This document shows positions 23,295-47,560 of a stretch of DNA of 64,000 bases, one piece after another; position 1 is the first letter of the stretch; each line of letters starts with the position of its first letter. The notes below the pieces were generated by a model. The model saw nothing but the letters and a program-made list of their open reading frames with translations. It searched no databases and had not been told where the DNA came from. Source of the DNA: Aporrectodea caliginosa (Eukaryota > Annelida > Clitellata > Crassiclitellata > Lumbricidae); the NCBI GenBank assembly GCA_020284085.1, contig JACEVL010000944.1:124001-188000 (forward strand), read 5' to 3'. The position numbers and the translations under genes are program-made.

Positions 23295-23888
23295 GGATTT
23301 AGAGGGGGCGGAGCCGGCGTACGCCCCCTAAACCTGCAGCAAATGTTCTCAAACTAAACTGACCTAAAACTAATATAACTGCAATTTGGGAATAGGATGT
23401 TTGAAGTAGCTGGACCGGCAGAATGGAGCTCTCTTACCGGACCTGTCGTATTATGTATCCAAATATTACCACAATAATTCACATTTTGCTGCTCACTTCT
23501 GTCACGGCTTGCAGTGTTGAACGAGCAAATTCTAGTCTGCGATTTGTGAAGTCGTGTTTCCGAAGTACAATGAACGAGGACAGATTTAATGCACTCATTT
23601 TATTGTTTGTCCACAAGGACATCAAGTTAGACATTATCAATGCCTACGCCAGAAAGCATCCAAGGAGAATGACACTGCTTAATCCACTGGCATGCGACAC
23701 TTAATTATTTTCTTTTTGGATCAAGGGTTGCATGATCAAAACCGATAACTGATTGTATAATTATAATCGTTTCACTGTTAACCTTCAGTGGAGACCAGTT
23801 GTTTTATATGAGAAACTATATATATTTTTTAAAGTTCCATAACATTTTCTATAAAAAGGATCATTATAGTTTTGCGTGATCTAATTTC

Positions 23889-23923
<35 letters not shown>

Positions 23924-23963
23924 TTACGGGATTGGATTGGTAGTATTTACGCCCCCCCTAACC
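23295..23963 (+). mobile_element. hAT-derived insert with 24 bp flanking duplication
   Basis: The ends are imperfect inverted repeats, GGATTTAGAGGGGGCG at the left and CGCCCCCCCTAACC at the right. A perfect 24 bp duplication, beginning TTATATAAGTCGTTATT, flanks it at 23271-23294 and 23964-23987. The plus-strand frame 23423-23704 codes the C-terminal dimerisation part of a hAT transposase (VTACSVERANSSLRFVK, then STMNEDRFNALILLFVH). A (TA)n run is at 23895-23925. hAT elements normally duplicate 8 bp, so the 24 bp repeat is odd. Confidence 0.7.
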
Positions 23964-24205
23964 TTATATAAGTCGTTATTCGTCACCCTATCTAGCACCT
24001 TATTAGAATTACTACTTATGTTTAGGACAGGCATGTTATTAGGAGTATTTAGTTGGTCACGAGGTCTGAGGATAGGGGCCATACATTGATCTGTTACATC
24101 TGCAGTGTGGAAATAGGTCTGTTCTGACCCTACCTTGGTAATTTGGGGAGTGGGTTTGTCATCATAATTCATGTAAACAGAGTGTGCACCAAAGAAACTA
24201 TACAA
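23964..24205 (-). pseudogene. N-terminal part of the interrupted LINE ORF2
   Basis: From 24205 down to 23964 the frame runs toward SNSNKVLDRVTNNDLY, and the duplicated target codes VTNNDLY again at the head of the 20780-23294 frame. Removing the insert restores one frame. The upstream zinc-finger-like region seen in the 36.5 kb relative is not recognisable here. Confidence 0.6.
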
Positions 24206-25025
24206 ACAAAACGGTACAAAGAAAAAAAAAACTTATCTAACCAGATTATGGCGTGGTCCATTCAGTGACCGAGCGCATCAATTAAACACAAGAAATAGTC
24301 ATTAGTAAACAGGAACAATTAACTTAGAGGCTAGGTAATCCTTTCGTGGACACCAAACATCAGCCAACCTCCTCAGAAAACCAGGTCCACGGCACCCTGG
24401 TCCACCAGCACCATCAGGTATAGTGCAAACATAATCAAACTAGGCCCTACTAATGTTTATCAATGATTCCAAGTATCTAATAGTCATAATCTTTTTGGAA
24501 CAACAACTCAATATGTATGCAACCTTAACTCAATCAATCAATCAATCATTGTAGCTGATATCAGTGTTTCTCCATGGCTCAAATATACATGGTCTTTTTT
24601 TTTTTAAATAACAACTTAATATGAATGCTACTTTAACTAATCCACCGTTCAGAAGATGTGTCAGATCATTGCAGCCAAGAATAGAACAACAGGATCTATC
24701 AGGAATAACACAGGAACTCAGTCGGACCAAATTGTAAACAAGTACGTAATAACTGGCAAACAGGTTGCCTGCCTAGCTCCTCTTTCGGCACAATGACCAT
24801 TAACAGACAACAACTCTTTAAAAAGTTAGTTCATTGCCATGAACATAGATAGGCTAGTACAATAGAAGCAAAGGCCAATAGACTAGCATGACTTCTTATA
24901 GGGATAAAGTCAGCCAAGGTTATATGACTTATTGGTCAAAATGGATTCCTAGGACATCTGGTCGACCGTACAACAGACACACTGTATCAAGTCCTCAGGT
25001 TTAGTGTGGCTAGTTATTCATCAAA
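24206..25025. other. Stretch without a supported gene
   Basis: A-rich just after 24205, then AT-rich sequence with an (ATCA)n run at 24530-24547. It may be 5' UTR of the LINE at 20.8-24.2 kb. No coding frame is conserved. Confidence 0.4.
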
Positions 25026-25067
25026 ATCAGGTACGATATGAGAAGACACAACTTGTTACCAGCAGAT

Positions 25068-25870
25068 GAGGAGGGTTAACGGTAACTCTGGTTGGTTCCA
25101 GTTGAGGATTGAGCGTCTGAGCACTGGTTAGTTCCAGTTGAGGATTGAGCATCTGAGCACTGGTTAATTCCAGTTGAGGATTGAGCATCTGAGCACTGGT
25201 TAGTTCCATATGAGGATTGAGCGTCTGAGCACTGGTTAGTTCCAGTTGAGGAATGAGCGGATCAGCACTGGTTAGTTCCAGTTGAGGATTGAGCGTCTGA
25301 ACACTGGTTGGTTTCAGTTGAGGATAGAGCGTCTGAACACTGGTTGGTTTCAGTTGAGGATTGAGCGTCAGAACACTGGTTGGTTCCAGTTGAGGATTGA
25401 GCGTCTGAACACTGGTTGTTTTCAGTTGAGGATTGAGCGTCTGAACACTGGTTAGTTTCAGTTGAGGATTGAGCGTCTGAACACTGGTTGTTTTCAGTTG
25501 AGGATTGAGCGTCTGAACACTGGTTAGTTTCAGTTGAGGATTGAGCGTCTGAACACTGGTTGTTTTCAGTTGAGGATTGAGCGTCTGGACAGATCAGTGG
25601 AGTAGATGAGGAAGGTTAACGGTAACTCTGGTTGGTTACAGTTGAGGATAGAGCATCTGAACACTGGTTAGTTTCAGTTGAGGATTGAGCGTCTGAACAC
25701 TGGTTGGTTTCAGTTGAGGATTGAGCGTCTGTACAGATCAGTGGAGTAGAAGAGGAAGGATAACGGTAACTCTGGTTGGATTCAGTTGAGGATTGAGCGT
25801 CTGAACACTGGTTGTTTTCAGTTGAGCGTCTGAACACTGGTTGGTTTCAGTTGGGTGCCTGAACACTGGT
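25068..25870. repeat. 36 bp minisatellite with higher-order units
   Basis: About 20 copies of a 36 bp unit containing AGTTGAGGATTGAGCGTCTG and AACACTGGTT. Because 36 is divisible by three, long artefactual frames cross it. A longer super-unit, GTTAACGGTAACTCTGGTTG preceded by AGATCAGTGGAGTAG, punctuates the array at about 25075, 25615 and 25760. The last unit ends 5 bp before the ATG of the transposase-like frame at 25875. Confidence 0.9.
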
Positions 25871-25874
25871 AGAC

Positions 25875-26585
25875 ATGGTTCGTACATATGTACGCAAGAC
25901 CACGAGACAATCTTGGGATGAAGTTGCTATGCAGAATGCAGTGGAGACTGTCAAAAAAGGAGAAATGGGTGTGAAGAAAGCTAGTGTGGTTTTTAATGTG
26001 CCGAAGACTACATTGCGCAGGCGAGCCAGAAACAAGAACAAACGCGTCAATGCTGGTGCAAAAGATCTTGGTGGTCGAGTGCCTAAGCCTAAGCTGTGTG
26101 AAGTGATTGAAATAGATTTGGTTAATTACATCGTCAGAATGGAAGAAATGTTCTTCGGCCTCAGCATGGAGGATGGAGCTTGTGGAGCAGCTACTATTCT
26201 GACTAGTACTCCACACAAGCAGCATCTGGAAGAATTTCAGATGCAAAGTCCGAAAGTACAGAAACAAAGAATTGTTAAGGGAGGTGCTAGAAGAGCATTA
26301 GCCTAGGCCTACCCAATGTGTCGACAAGACAAACGGATGATGGTGCTTCATCTGCCAAGAAGACGAGCAGAAAGAAGTCGAAGAAGATCGAAGAGCAGTG
26401 CTGGAGTGTCAGAAGACTTGACTCCGTGTGGCACCTGTAGCGTCACATTCGCTTCAGACATACAGAAAAAGACTGGACGTAGATGGGTTATGTGTTGCAA
26501 GTGCAACTGCTGGTATCACAATGAATGCCAAGGACTGCGTAACAATGCTCGGCCAAACAACTATATGTGTCTTACATGTGGCTGA
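25875..26585 (+). pseudogene. Internally deleted pogo/Tigger-like transposase gene
   Basis: The frame at 25875-26306 starts with a Psq-type helix-turn-helix: KKGEMGVKKASVVFNVPKTT, then LRRRARNK. A CENP-B-like second helical region follows (RVPKPKLCEVIEIDLVNYIV). The catalytic DDE domain is absent. After a stop at 26304, the frame at 26316-26585 codes a C-terminal PHD-like zinc finger (PCGTCSVTF, WVMCCKCNCWYHNECQGL, YMCLTCG), a tail known from some pogo-like transposases. The two ends of a normal gene are thus present and the middle is gone. It may be a non-autonomous copy able to bind transposon ends; I see no clear terminal repeats. Confidence 0.65.
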
Positions 26586-27949
26586 TAGACGATAAGATAA
26601 GAGGACGATGACAATATTATTTTGAGATTTCATGTTTGTTACATTGACTTGAGAATACTTGTAGTTACAGTTGTAACTTTACAAATAATAGAAGTTCAAC
26701 ATAATCACTTCATAGTATATGTATATTGAATATAGACTACTGGGGTAAGATAGACTACATGGGGTCCAACTTGCCCCAATCAGGGGGCAACATGGACCCG
26801 ATAGTTAATTTATTAAAATCCTGAAAAAACTTGAAATTGATATTGTATTATGTAAATTGTGTTTTCCTTATTACAGTATTTCATTTGCTGCGTAAGTTAG
26901 TAATCACGCCGTTTAAGTTAACACTTTTACAATACAAATAAATGTATAATCATATTGCCCAGCACAACAATAAATAATAATATCCAGAGTTCCTTGGATC
27001 AGGTTTCCCCTACTCGAATCAAAATCAAGTCCTCTGTTGACGAATTTATTCAAAAATGCAATAGAAAAATTAAAATGATCACGAAATTTATTAGTACACC
27101 ATTCACTTGGTCACAGTAAACCAGAGCATTACTTTACTAGTAACCCACAAAGTGAATTGTGACAGAAAATCCTAAAATATACACACAATAGAAATAGTCG
27201 ATATGAAAACCAGAAATTCTATAACTTTACAACACTTATCTTTATTGCACATTCAAAGCAATGCAAGAGAAAACCTGAAAATAATTACTGATTTTGAACA
27301 AGTAGCAAGTAAATAGCAGGAAATCATGAAATACAAGTACTGAGCATTAATATAAGTTATTGCCAAAACTAAACACAACTGTAGGTAGGGGAAAGTGGCC
27401 TAAAATGACATATCTAAGGATTTTTTGCAAGTTTAGCAAAATATTAATGGCACAAGTGGGACTTTGTTATCCTGTTTATCAGACACCTAGTGCACTTACA
27501 TAATGCAGTGGTCCAAATACTAATAAATATATGAGAAAAGAAAAAACCGGCAGTTTTGTAAAAATGCTTGTTCTATGTCATTTTGGGCTATGTGCTGGGC
27601 AAAATGACATAGGGTAGTCTAAAATGACATACATATTTTTGACCCAATTTGTAAGGCTTAAATAAAATGGTTGCCAGTTATTATTTATAGTAAAATGAAA
27701 ATTATAACATTTTATACATTCCTAACCCTCTTATCTATTTGACTATTTTTTGTTTGTCTAATCGATATCTAAACTGTTGATTTTGTAATCTTGTTGCGTT
27801 TGTGTCAACGAGTTTTTGAAATAAAGGAATAGTAGTAGTAGTAGTAGTAGTAAATGCAGAGCACTGAAAGCAGCAATTATAAAACAATAAAGAAGTTCAG
27901 TGGATTCTCAGTGCAAAATGTCCACAATTAAGACAAAAAGGGATTAGTT
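26586..27949. other. AT-rich stretch with dispersed AAAATGACATA repeats
   Basis: GGGGTAAGATAGACTACATGGGG at about 26735 and the AAAATGACATA or CTATGTCATTTTGG motifs at 27400-27640 look like pieces of small inverted-repeat elements. A (TAG)n run lies at 27831-27851. It includes the Hsc70 3' UTR on the minus strand. No other gene is seen. Confidence 0.45.
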
Positions 27950-42578
<14,629 letters not shown>

Positions 42579-42603
42579 TACTGATAACTGACGAGAGCCG
42601 CCG

Positions 42604-42609
42604 TTTATA
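42604..42609 (-). promoter_or_regulatory. Hsc70 TATA box
   Basis: TATAAA on the minus strand, followed by CGGCGGCTCTCGTCAG and the 5' UTR exon. The upstream neighbour is a transposable element whose TA duplication ends 2 bp from the box, so the native proximal promoter is not adjacent. Confidence 0.7.
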
Positions 42610-42613
42610 GGTA

Positions 42614-43303
42614 GGGTGAGTGATGGGTAAGTGGGACACTTAAGGGAATGACGTGCAGTCGTGGAGTCGATATATTAAAACAAACCAAACTAAATGCATA
42701 TACAGACAGTTTAGACTGTGTCTGATTCCAGGAGCTGCTAAAGTGGGACAAAATAGGTATTAAAGTGGTCCATAACTTGATGTTGCTTAGGAAGGCACGA
42801 CAATCTATATTTTCTTCGGAAAACGGTAAAGTGGTCCACTATTGCTACTAAAGTGGTCCAACACTGATAGGCTCTATGAGCATCAAAACTTAAAGGCCTA
42901 TAGGCCTAGTTAACATACAAAAAGATAGTCAATGATAACTTAAGGCTAGAAGGTAAGTTGTTGTGCACAGAGAGCACACAAAAATCATCATCTAAAATTC
43001 CATTTATCTCCCCACATGGCTCGTGGCACCACAGAAAACATCGCCGCATTGTATCCAAGACTGTGCGAGTTTCTTGCGGCTTTACTGTTCTCGAAAACAC
43101 TACACTCGTAGCAAGTGGAGGGCTCATTTGTAGGCCTATAGTCGGTCCCAGCTTTCTTTTTTGCTTTCTTGTTTTTCGGCTTAGCTGTCACTTCATTTTC
43201 ATTCTTCTGTCTCTTTACTTTGCTTCCATTAGAAGTAGGGTCATTGAAGTTCTCTCCCCCTTGTTTTTCTTAGGCTTATGTCCCACTTACCCATCACCCA
43301 CCC
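42614..43303. mobile_element. TIR element (690 bp, TA duplication) at the Hsc70 promoter
   Basis: Left end GGGTGAGTGATGGGTAAGTG and right end its complement, with TA on both sides (42612-42613, 43304-43305). TA duplication suggests a Tc1/mariner-type MITE. Its interior repeats TAAAGTGGGACA or TAAAGTGGTCCA several times. It is non-coding. Another right end of the same family lies at 43860-43886, with more GTCCCACTTT repeats at 43428-43490. Confidence 0.75.
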
Positions 43304-43427
43304 TACTTTGAGCAAGTCATTCACTCACTCTTCCCATCTAAAACAATCAACGTAATCGTAATCGAGGATTTATATAGGCTTAGGCTATATTCAACACGTA
43401 GGCTATGCTTAATTCAGCTGGAATAGG

Positions 43428-43886
43428 CTGTCCCACTTTAGCAGCAGATCGCTGTCCCACTTTGACAACACAGCTGTCGCTAAAGTGGGACACCTATAGG
43501 CCACCAGCAGGCTTCGTAAATGCATGTTGACATTTGGTGATAAAAACCGTTGCTGGTAGTTCATTTCGTCAGTATATTTCAACATAAATTGCATTCAATA
43601 TAATTATTTATCGTTAGTGTCGACAAGGGCCTTAGCAAGTTAATGTTATAAAAATTATGAACACCGCAAATTCAGTAACTTTCGAAAATCGAATGTTACA
43701 CTCACAACCAAAGGCCATTAAACACTTGCAGTAACACGTGTATACGCACATATTAATGAGGTCGCGTATATTGCCATAGACTATGTATTTTTAGATTTTG
43801 GATGTATTGGGCATAATACGCATGTAAGCCTCACTAGCTTAGCTGTCCCACTATAGTGGCCTGTCCCACTTTCCCATCACCCACCC
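43428..43886. mobile_element. Partial second copy of the GGGTGATGGG TIR family
   Basis: The right end GTCCCACTTTCCCATCACCC is followed by ACCC and TA (43887-43888). Interior GTCCCACTTT units are at 43429, 43452 and 43484. I find no left end, so this copy is truncated or was broken by rearrangement. Its last 68 bp are included in the downstream 602 bp duplication. Confidence 0.5.
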
Positions 43887-45024
43887 TATCCGTTGAATTG
43901 AGCGCGCACATTTCGCCGACCTTCATTTCAGCGACCTCAATTTTCCGCCGCAAAACACAGCGCCTACACAATTCGCCGCCGCGAAACACAGCGCCTACGC
44001 GCCATTCATTTCAGCGCGTGTATGTATGTATGTACGAACGAGTATTCACAGTGTTGTCTTCCCGTGGAATTTTGATATGGCGGACAACTTCAGGGTCGTT
44101 TAGGGTCAAATTAGGCGTCGTGAGGGTCGTTTAGGGTCAGATTAGGCATCGTGAGGGTCGTTTAGGGTCAGATTAGGCATCGTGAGGGTCGGTTAGGGTC
44201 AGGGTTAGGGTTAGTGTCGTCTTTAGAAAACACAGTGCACAACAACCTTCCACCGCAATCGGCAATGTTTATCGGTCGGTTCGTTTCAGGTACACACAAT
44301 CATGTGACATAAAATGACCAATAATTATTGTTCCTCATTAAAATAAACTTTGACATTGTTATCATAAGAGTCGCTGAAATGAATGGCGGCGAATTGTGTA
44401 GGCGCTGTGTTTCGCGGCGGCGCATGTAAGCCTCACTAGCTTAGCTGTCCCACTATAGTGGCCTGTCCCACTTTCCCATCACCCACCCTATCCGTTGAAT
44501 TGAGCGCGCACATTTCGCCGACCTTCATTTCAGCGACCTCAATTTTCCGCCGCAAAACACAGCGCCTACACAATTCGCCGCCGCGAAACACAGCGCCTAC
44601 GCGCCATTCATTTCAGCGCGTGTATGTATGTATGTACGAACGAGTATTCACAGTGTTGTCTTCCCGTGGAATTTTGATATGGCGGACAACTTCAGGGTCG
44701 TTTAGGGTCAAATTAGGCGTCGTGAGGGTCGTTTAGGGTCAGATTAGGCATCGTGAGGGTCGTTTAGGGTCAGATTAGGCATCGTGAGGGTCGGTTAGGG
44801 TCAGGGTTAGGGTTAGTGTCGTCTTTAGAAAACACAGTGCACAACAACCTTCCACCGCAATCGGCAATGTTTATCGGTCGGTTCGTTTCAGGTACACACA
44901 ATCATGTGACATAAAATGACCAATAATTATTGTTCCTCATTAAAATAAACTTTGACATTGTTATCATAAGAGTCGCTGAAATGAATGGCGGCGAATTGTG
45001 TAGGCGCTGTGTTTCGCGGCGGCG
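43819..45024. repeat. Perfect 602 bp tandem duplication
   Basis: Positions 43819-44420 and 44421-45022 look identical base for base by eye. Each unit carries the end of the GGGTGATGGG MITE, the left arm and body of a fold-back element, and part of its right arm. Identity implies a very recent event or an assembly artefact. Confidence 0.85.
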
Positions 45025-45076
45025 AATTGAGGTCGCTGAAATGAAGGTCGGCGAAATGTGCGCGCTCAATTCAACG
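44493..45076. mobile_element. Fold-back element with rhythmic TTCGCCG/TTCAGCG arms
   Basis: The left arm starts CGTTGAATTGAGCGCGCACA and continues with 14-16 bp units ending in GCCGAC, GCGACC, GCCGCC and GCGCC. The right arm is the inverted match, ending at 45076. The body holds GGGTCGTTTAGGGTCAGATT repeats and a short GGGTTAGGGTTAG. There is no transposase. A second copy lacking its outer right end begins at 43891. The arrayed arms resemble the 11.8 kb fold-back. Confidence 0.7.
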
Positions 45077-45125
45077 TAAACCCCGTTTATATGCTGGAGT
45101 ACGTCATGTTCTCGGTGGCTCTAGA

Positions 45126-45189
45126 TTCATCTCGAAGCCTCTCGAAGGTTCGCGCTATTTTTAGAAATCTCGAAGCCTCTGGAAGGTTC
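45126..45189. promoter_or_regulatory. Duplicated heat-shock-element motifs
   Basis: Two copies, 38 bp apart, of GAA-n7-GAA-GG-TTC: GAA at 45134 and 45144 with TTC at 45149-45151, and GAA at 45172 and 45182 with TTC at 45187-45189. This is the spacing of gapped HSF sites (5 bp modules). Each is followed by CGCGCTATTTTTAGAA or GTGCTATTTTTAGAA. They lie 2.5 kb upstream of the Hsc70 TATA box, with transposons between. The role is inferred. Confidence 0.5.
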
Positions 45190-45424
45190 GTGCTATTTTT
45201 AGAAACTCAGAACGGGCTTGCGACAACCATTGAGATAATAATAATATGCTGTAGAGTATAGATAAACCAATGACAGCAACAACAGCCTGCCTATTTTATT
45301 TAGGTTATTTGTCATTTGTGTAACGTGAATGAGTTAGGCCCTATAGCTATAACGAACAAGGGCCAATAATTATAATGTAAATATATAGATTCTCTGGCTG
45401 ACGAGCGAAGAAGCCATGATATAC

Positions 45425-45709
45425 GTATAAGCGTATCATAAAGCTACAGAAAACTTTTCTAAGTGAACGACGTAACTCCCAGAACCTTCGAGGAGTCGGC
45501 GAGGACACGGCGAAAGTCACAACGAGCCATAAGACTATCGACGCATAAGACAACGATGATTTGAAACGACAATATCAATAATTATATCATAGATGGGACG
45601 CTGATCGCTACACTAGCGAGGGTGATCCTGCTAGCGGAACCTTACAAGTATTCCTTTGGGTCTGCCTATTGACGCCACTGCACATGAATGTCTAGAATCA
45701 ATTGTGTTT
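45425..45709. repeat. Left arm of a 0.3 kb inverted duplication
   Basis: Matches 47211-47517 in reverse complement at high identity, including CCCAGAACCTTCGAGGAGTC, another HSE-like GAA/TTC cluster. The arms enclose 1.5 kb that contains a LINE 3' end and a TIR element. Confidence 0.8.
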
Positions 45710-45794
45710 GTATGTGATACTATTATGGTGATCATACAGATCACCATAAGAATACAATTCAAGGTTCTTATTTTAGTCATTAGCCTAAGTCTCA

Positions 45795-46141
45795 TCTGGG
45801 TCTTTCTCCGAAGTACCTTTGCGACCTCATGCTTCGCCCACTCTCTGCCACTTCGCTGCGTCCTCTCCGATCCTCTGATCGGCTTGACCTTTTTGTTCCT
45901 CGTGTCAGGACTGCAATGGCTCAATCCAGATCCTTCGCCTGCATAGGTCCTTCTCTGTGGAATGGACTTCCTCCACCGGTTCGCTCTGCCATCCTTTCTG
46001 GTAGTCTCTCCTCATCTTTTTCTAAACTAAAATCCTGCCTTTTCTCTCGGGTTGCTCGCACTGGGAGCGCTTCTGAAAGGCTTTTGCTGTGAGAAGCGCT
46101 TTATAAATAGCCAAATACAATACAATACAATACAATACAAT
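45795..46141 (+). pseudogene. LINE 3' end (L2/CR1-like) with CAATA tail
   Basis: The frame ends LDLFVPRVRTAMAQSRSFAC, IGPSLWNGLPPPVRSAIL, then KLKSCLFSRVARTG to a stop at 46090. The 3' UTR AGAAGCGCTTTATAAATAGC is followed by (AATAC)n at 46115-46140. The same family has a copy at 16644-16821. The decayed LINE at 31.4-34.7 kb has a related C-terminus. Confidence 0.7.
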
Positions 46142-46323
46142 TAAAAGTATTGATTGATTAACTGTCACTGGATTTGTAACGCTTTCTAAAAACTAATCAG
46201 AGGCATATAATAATAATAAATAATATCTTTTCTTTAATAAGCGCCTGACAAACGCATTGCGCTGTACATTTACATGTTATGCAATTGAAATCTTAACTCC
46301 TAACAGAACAGACAGCCTGCAAT

Positions 46324-47090
46324 GGGACCGTCCATAAAGTACGTCACGCTATTTTTGACCATTTTTACCCCCTCCCCCTGTCACAAACTGTCACAAAACT
46401 CGGACCCCCCCCTAAAGTACGTCACACTTTTCGGGTCGGATTTTAGGTAGTACTATTAAAAGAACCGCTAGTGGATATTAAAGTAAAAAAGCGTGGTGTA
46501 ATTTCGATTTAATATACGATGACATATGAATTTAAGTGGGTATTTATTAGATAATACAATGGCTTGGTATCATAATATATTTTAAAGAATGACGTAATAT
46601 AATTGTTTATAAGTTCATGATAATAATGATTAAATTATTATAAATATTACCTCTGAATCCTCAAAATTTTGTATTATAATAATTACTATATATGTAAAAA
46701 TTAAATTCAGAATTTATCGCTCAGTGACATAATTATGCAGCGGACAACATAGAAATAATAATACTTCCGAAAGCAAGGCTAATACATAAACAAGGCTTCG
46801 CAACAGCATTATTACTAGCGCTCCTAGCGAGAGGAATCGTGAAAAACACATTCAGGAGATATGCATTTCATGCTATTTTGACATAAAACTAATTAAAATG
46901 TTTCAGAAAATTTTTGAAAATTATTTTTAAAGCTATGAAATTCTACTAAAAAAATAAAAAATAAATTATAAATAAAATTTAAAAAAAATAAATGTGTGAC
47001 GTTACACATGGCCTGACCCACCCTCCCCTGTCACAAACTGTCACACTTTCTTAAGCCCCCCTGGAGCGTGACGTACTTTATGGACGGCCC
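46324..47090. mobile_element. MITE with GGGACCGTCCATAAAGTACG ends, 767 bp
   Basis: The inverted ends extend over about 70 bp with interior TGTCACAAACTGTCACA repeats at both sides. A 4 bp duplication, CAAT, flanks it (46320-46323, 47091-47094). The body is AT-rich and non-coding. I do not assign a superfamily. Confidence 0.7.
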
Positions 47091-47127
47091 CAATACAACG
47101 GCGCTAATAGCAGCCTACAAAGCATAT

Positions 47128-47199
47128 CCGCCCAACGGGGGCTCGAACTCGGTACCTCTCGGTCTCTGTGCCAGATGTTATCCAATGCGCCACGGGCCC
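47128..47199 (-). repeat. tRNA-derived (SINE-like) sequence
   Basis: On the minus strand GGGCCCGTGGCGCATTGGAT contains a good box A (TGGCGCATTGG, 47192-47182), and box B-like GAGTTCGAGCC is at 47150-47140. The T stem does not pair, so a working tRNA is unlikely. Confidence 0.5.
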
Positions 47200-47210
47200 C
47201 CCCACAATTG

Positions 47211-47517
47211 ATTCTAGACATTCATGTGCAGTGGCGTCAATAGGCAGACCCAAAGGAATACTTGTAAGGTTCCACTAGCAGGATCACCCTCGCTAGTGTA
47301 GCGATCAGCGTCCCACTCCCATCTATGATATTGTCGTTTCAAATCATCGTTGTCTTATGCGTCGATAGTCTTATCAAAGATGTTAGAACCGGCTCTAACA
47401 TCTTTGGTCTTATGGCTCGTTGTGACTTTCGCCGTGTCCTCGCCGACTCCTCGAAGGTTCTGGGAGTTACGTCGTTGACTTTGAAAAGTTTTCTGTAGCT
47501 TTATGATACGCTTATAC
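47211..47517. repeat. Right arm of the 0.3 kb inverted duplication
   Basis: Reverse complement of 45425-45709, but with 39 extra bp at 47375-47413: a palindrome plus one copy of its 7 bp target repeat. It ends about 45 bp before the candidate exon at 47561 and may supply the 5' UTR or promoter of that gene. Confidence 0.8.
47375..47406. mobile_element. 32 bp palindromic insertion with 7 bp duplication
   Basis: An almost perfect palindrome with arms CAAAGATGTTAGA and TCTAACATCTTTG is flanked on both sides by GTCTTAT (47368-47374, 47407-47413). The other arm of the inverted duplication (near 45535) has one GTCTTAT and no palindrome, so it preserves the empty site. Confidence 0.75.
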
Positions 47518-47560
47518 GTGATAAGAATATCAGGGTTTTGAATTTTGTCTAATCTTTTAG

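Noticed and set aside
25027..25860. 36 bp repeats resembling a CRISPR array
   Set aside because: Units are directly tandem with no unique spacers, in a spliced eukaryotic genome, so this is a minisatellite.
44205..44214. Telomere-like GGGTTAGGGTTAG
   Set aside because: Only two units, embedded in GGGTCGTTTAGGGTCA repeats of a transposon, so not a telomere.
43856..44736. Two identical 92-codon frames
   Set aside because: They lie inside a duplicated fold-back element, overlap its terminal arm and have no coding signature.
47128..47199. tRNA gene
   Set aside because: Box A and B are good, but the T stem and acceptor stem do not pair. The same applies at 4384-4435 and 62787-62861.
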